Source of the DNA: Chloromonas sp. AAM2
Taxonomy: Eukaryota; Chlorophyta; Chlorophyceae; Chlamydomonadales; Chlamydomonadaceae
Direction of reading: 5' to 3'
Length of the DNA stretch: 10,752 nucleotides
NCBI GenBank assembly: GCA_004335635.1
Contig: QAXH01005568.1
Location: 2,025-12,776 of the forward strand
Positions 8,529-10,752 of this stretch are shown piece by piece. The notes beneath the pieces are model-generated. The model did no database searches, was not told the origin of the DNA, and saw nothing but the letters and a program-made list of their open reading frames with translations. The position numbers were made by a program, and so were the translations under genes. Every line of letters starts with the position of its first letter. Position 1 is the first letter of the stretch.

Positions 8529-10690
8529 ATGGAGCTTGCCAGTAAGCGTGTGGCGGTCATAGGGGGGGGCCCCGCCGGCATCACCGCGGCCAAGGCAATG
8601 CTCGAGGCCGGCATCACACCCACACTCTTTGACAGAGCACCAGCGCTAGGAGGGTGAGAGGGGGCCAGGGGGGGCACGGAGGTTGGAGGAGGGGTGGACG
8701 GGGGGTTTGGGGGAAGGATGAGAGCAGGGCGGGTTGGGGGGCGGTGGATTGGGGAGAGGTTGAGAGGAAGACTTATGGCTGGTTTGGAGGCAGGTTGAGA
8801 GAACGTGAGCGGACAGGGATGGGGAANAGGGATGGGGAAGGGGGAGGGGGTGGGAGGGGAGGGGAGGGGGAAGAGCGCGGGGCGAAGGCGGTCAGGGTTG
8901 GGAGGCGTTGTGAGGAGGTGAGAGCGAGGTGTGGGGCACGGCAAGTGAGGTGGAGGGGTGAAGGGGCAGGGGGGCTTGAGGAGGCAGGCCGTGTGGGATT
9001 CGATAATTGCTTTCGAGCGACAGATGAGGAGTGAGATGAAGGACAGATTCGGGTAAGGGGCGGGGCGAAGGAGAGGTACACCTGCTGTGCATGTTCCATC
9101 AATGTGCATGCTGTTTGCCCAGCAAGGTCGCAAGTAACAAACAATGCACCTTGCGGTGTGGAAAGAAAGAAAGAAAGGGGACGCCGGTTGGCGTAAGTAA
9201 GGAGGCCGGGTGGTTAAGCCCAACCCCCCGGTGTAACTAGCTACCTAATTGTGTAGCGAACTGACTAACTTCACGTGCTGTTGCAGGCTATGGAACGCCG
9301 ACCACAGCCCTTCCTGGTCCTCCCTTCACATCAACCTTTCCCGCTACACCACCTGCTTCTCCGACTTCCCCTGGTCTCGCGCCCTGCCCGCCCCCCCGCC
9401 CGATTTCCCCGCCCAGCGACAGATGCAAACGTACCTCACAGCCTATGCAGATGCGTTTCTCAAGGCTGACCATTTGTCGCTCAATTCCATGGTGAGAAGG
9501 GGGTGGGTGCATGCGGTGAAGCTTGAGTGGGCTTGAAGCGGTTGGGGTTGGCTGGAAGGGGCAATGGCTTTTGAGAGAGGCTGTTGAAATGTCTACCTTG
9601 AACAATAGCAGCTGGTGAGCCAGTCAGTCAACTGAAGTCAGAGCCCCCGTTCTGTCAGGGCCACCGCTAAGTCACTCTGTTTATTTGTGATATTATCATC
9701 AGTGATAATTCTATTTATTAGTGCTGCGCACACGTCTCGTTAGTTTACAATATCCTTGAGAGGAGCGGGGTGAAACCTGCTGTCAGTGGTGGGGACGATC
9801 AGAGCAGACGGCGTGGTCTTGGCAGAGCCTGAGTGGAGTCCATGCACAAACGGCACATGCATATGCGCCTAATGCTCTTCCATACGTACGTCTGCTCAAT
9901 CACACCCACACACACGTGCCCCCCCTCTCACACCCCCAGGTCACTAGCATCACTCCTTCTCCCACCGCCACCACTCAAAACCCTAGTTGGCTGGTCAAAT
10001 GGACCCCTACAAACGGTCAGGGGGAGCAGCAGGGCGTGTTTGACTTTGTGGTGGTTGCTAGCGGTTTCTTCACAACGCCCCACCTGCCCCATGTGCCTGG
10101 TCTGGAGACGTTTCCTGGCTTGGTTATGCACAGTGAATGTTATCGCCGGCCTGAGGATTTCGCAGGCAAGTGAAGGGCTTAGGCTAGGCTAGTGTACGTA
10201 CGATGAGATGACGACAAGTAAGATTTTGATCACAAAACTGCAAGTGAACCTACCTGGCCTGGATTGCCAGAACATATGCTATCCAATGTTCTACCCAACA
10301 CGTTGATGCTTGCACACTGCCTGCTTACTTGCCGAAGCCCTGCTCTTGCTGGCCACTGAGCTCCAATGAAGCCTGGGCAACCCTGTCTGCAAGTCACCTT
10401 GTTTTATGCTGCGGTGCAAGGGCTGGGTTACCATAGCCTTACCCTAGCCTTACCCTAGCCTTACCCTAGCCTAACCCTAGCTTTAAACCAGCTTAACCCT
10501 AGCTTCACTGCTCCTACCCTGAGTACTGACAATGTTCCTGTTACTGACACCCCATGGGTTGCAGTTTTATTGAAGGTCTTAGTATTTCCCTCACAGGCCG
10601 TCGTGTGGTGGTGGTGGGTGCTGCGTTCAGCGGCATAGAGGTGGCGGCTGAACTAGCGCTGCATGCAGCGTCTGTGGTGCATGTGATCAG
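8529..10690 (+). CDS. Flavin-containing monooxygenase, N-terminal part, 4 exons
   Basis: Exons 8529-8653, 9287-9491, 9940-10165 and 10597-10690 join in phase to 216 codons plus two bases; the rest lies past the window (FMOs are usually about 450-530 residues). FMOs use NADPH, O2 and FAD to oxygenate nitrogen or sulfur atoms of small molecules through a flavin hydroperoxide. The FAD fold is RVAVIGGGPAG (G12, G14, G17) with acidic D35, then GGLW at 41-44 and FSDFPW in exon 2. VVVASGFFTTPHLPHVPG follows at 147-164. The FMO fingerprint FxGxxxHxxxY(R/K) is exact: F168, G170, H174, Y178, R179. The NADPH motif is VVVVGAAFSG, with Ala195 in place of the central Gly. The ATG at 8529 was chosen because it lies seven codons before the first beta strand. 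Substrate and cell location cannot be told. Confidence 0.9.
8654..9286 (+). other. FMO intron 1, strongly G-rich
   Basis: The donor GGAGG|GTGAGA splits a Gly codon that is completed at the acceptor GTTGCAG. From about 8654 to 8990 the transcript strand is dominated by G and A with many G runs, densest at 8819-8871, where four-base and longer G blocks follow one another and could form quadruplexes. Position 8827 is an unresolved base (n). A GAAA repeat lies at about 9162-9177. The long Pro-rich minus-strand frame across this intron is a composition effect. Confidence 0.85.
9492..9939 (+). other. FMO intron 2
   Basis: The donor is CATG|GTGAGA and the acceptor is ACACCCCCAG, phase 0. An AT-rich patch at about 9678-9725 contains a perfect 7-base inverted repeat with a 4-base loop (9692-9698 against 9703-9709, ATTATCA and TGATAAT). 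A CA-rich tract precedes the acceptor. No coding signal was seen. Confidence 0.8.
10166..10596 (+). other. FMO intron 3, a GC-AG intron
   Basis: The donor reads GCAG|GCAAGT, the consensus of the minor GC-AG class, and the acceptor is CCCTCACAG. Splicing here joins GAA-type phase correctly: G from exon 3 plus GC from exon 4 make Gly186 and give EDFAGRRVVVVGAAFSG. The only nearby GT donor (10170) would put exon 4 out of frame, and reading through meets TGA at 10171. Confidence 0.85.
10434..10503 (+). repeat. Telomere-like 11-base repeat in FMO intron 3
   Basis: Four tandem units of TAGCCTTACCC or TAGCCTAACCC run at 10434, 10445, 10456 and 10467, followed by a degenerate tail ending in CTTAACCCTAGC. 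On the minus strand the unit is GGGTAAGGCTA, the same word found twice in intron 3 of the OPR gene in the opposite orientation. Confidence 0.9.
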
Positions 10691-10752
10691 GTGGGGCACA
10701 TGCAGCGTCTGTGGTGCATGTGATCAGGTGGGCCGCATGCAGCGTCTGTGGT
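10663..10752 (+). repeat. 37-base tandem repeat across the exon 4 donor
   Basis: Copies start at 10663, 10700 and 10737; the third is cut by the window end. Each copy includes the last 28 bases of exon 4 and the donor ATCAG|GTGGG. The period is not a multiple of three, so using a later donor would shift the frame. Copies one and two differ only in the last few bases of the unit. Confidence 0.95.

Noticed and set aside
8354..8545. Open frame with Pro-Asn repeats
   Set aside because: It is only the translation of the CCCTAA array and overlaps the FMO start in another frame.
8522..9223. Longest open frame of the window, minus strand, 233 residues, Pro/Ser-rich
   Set aside because: It is antisense to FMO exon 1 and the G-rich intron 1; its Pro and Ser content follows from the C-rich complement and it contains an unresolved base.

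Overview
The window looks like nuclear DNA of a green alga, most likely of the order Chlamydomonadales. The evidence is split genes with short exons (about 80 to 350 bases) and GT-AG introns of about 260 to 900 bases, Ala/Gly-rich linkers, many low-complexity repeats, moderately GC-rich exons, and an octotricopeptide-repeat (OPR) type protein, a family greatly expanded in these algae. Short arrays of the telomere-type unit TTAGGG also occur. That unit is reported for some Chlamydomonadales lineages, and a Haematococcus-like species would fit, but the species cannot be fixed from this window. No bacterial operon, rRNA, tRNA, CRISPR array or virus was seen.

Region 1 (2-6172, + strand) is the 3' part of an OPR-like gene. 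I traced eleven exons whose reading phases agree across every junction: 2-355, 630-803, 1065-1315, 1813-1894, 2796-2879, 3491-3612, 3922-4039 (or from 3901), 4546-4724, 5045-5141, 5513-5843 and a less certain last exon 6147-6172. Joined, they give about 605 residues with about 7 to 9 degenerate repeats of about 37-38 residues, then an acidic, Ser/Gly-rich linker and a short C-terminus. The 5' end lies outside the window. By family, this would be a nucleus-encoded RNA-binding factor acting on an organelle transcript.

Region 2 (6173-8528) is about 2.36 kb without a gene I can recognise. It holds simple repeats, a run of mostly minus-strand open frames that may be decayed coding sequence, and a (CCCTAA)6 array about 130 bases before the next gene.

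Region 3 (8529 to the window end, + strand) is the 5' part of a flavin-containing monooxygenase (FMO) gene. Four exons (8529-8653, 9287-9491, 9940-10165, 10597-10690) encode the FAD fold, the FMO fingerprint and the NADPH motif. Its third intron uses a GC-AG boundary that is required to keep the frame. A 37-base tandem repeat at the window end copies the donor of exon 4.

The two genes lie head to tail and nothing in the sequence links them in one pathway. The most distinctive signal is in the non-coding DNA: telomere-derived repeat families shared between introns of the two genes, and tandem repeats that start at, or multiply, 5' splice sites.
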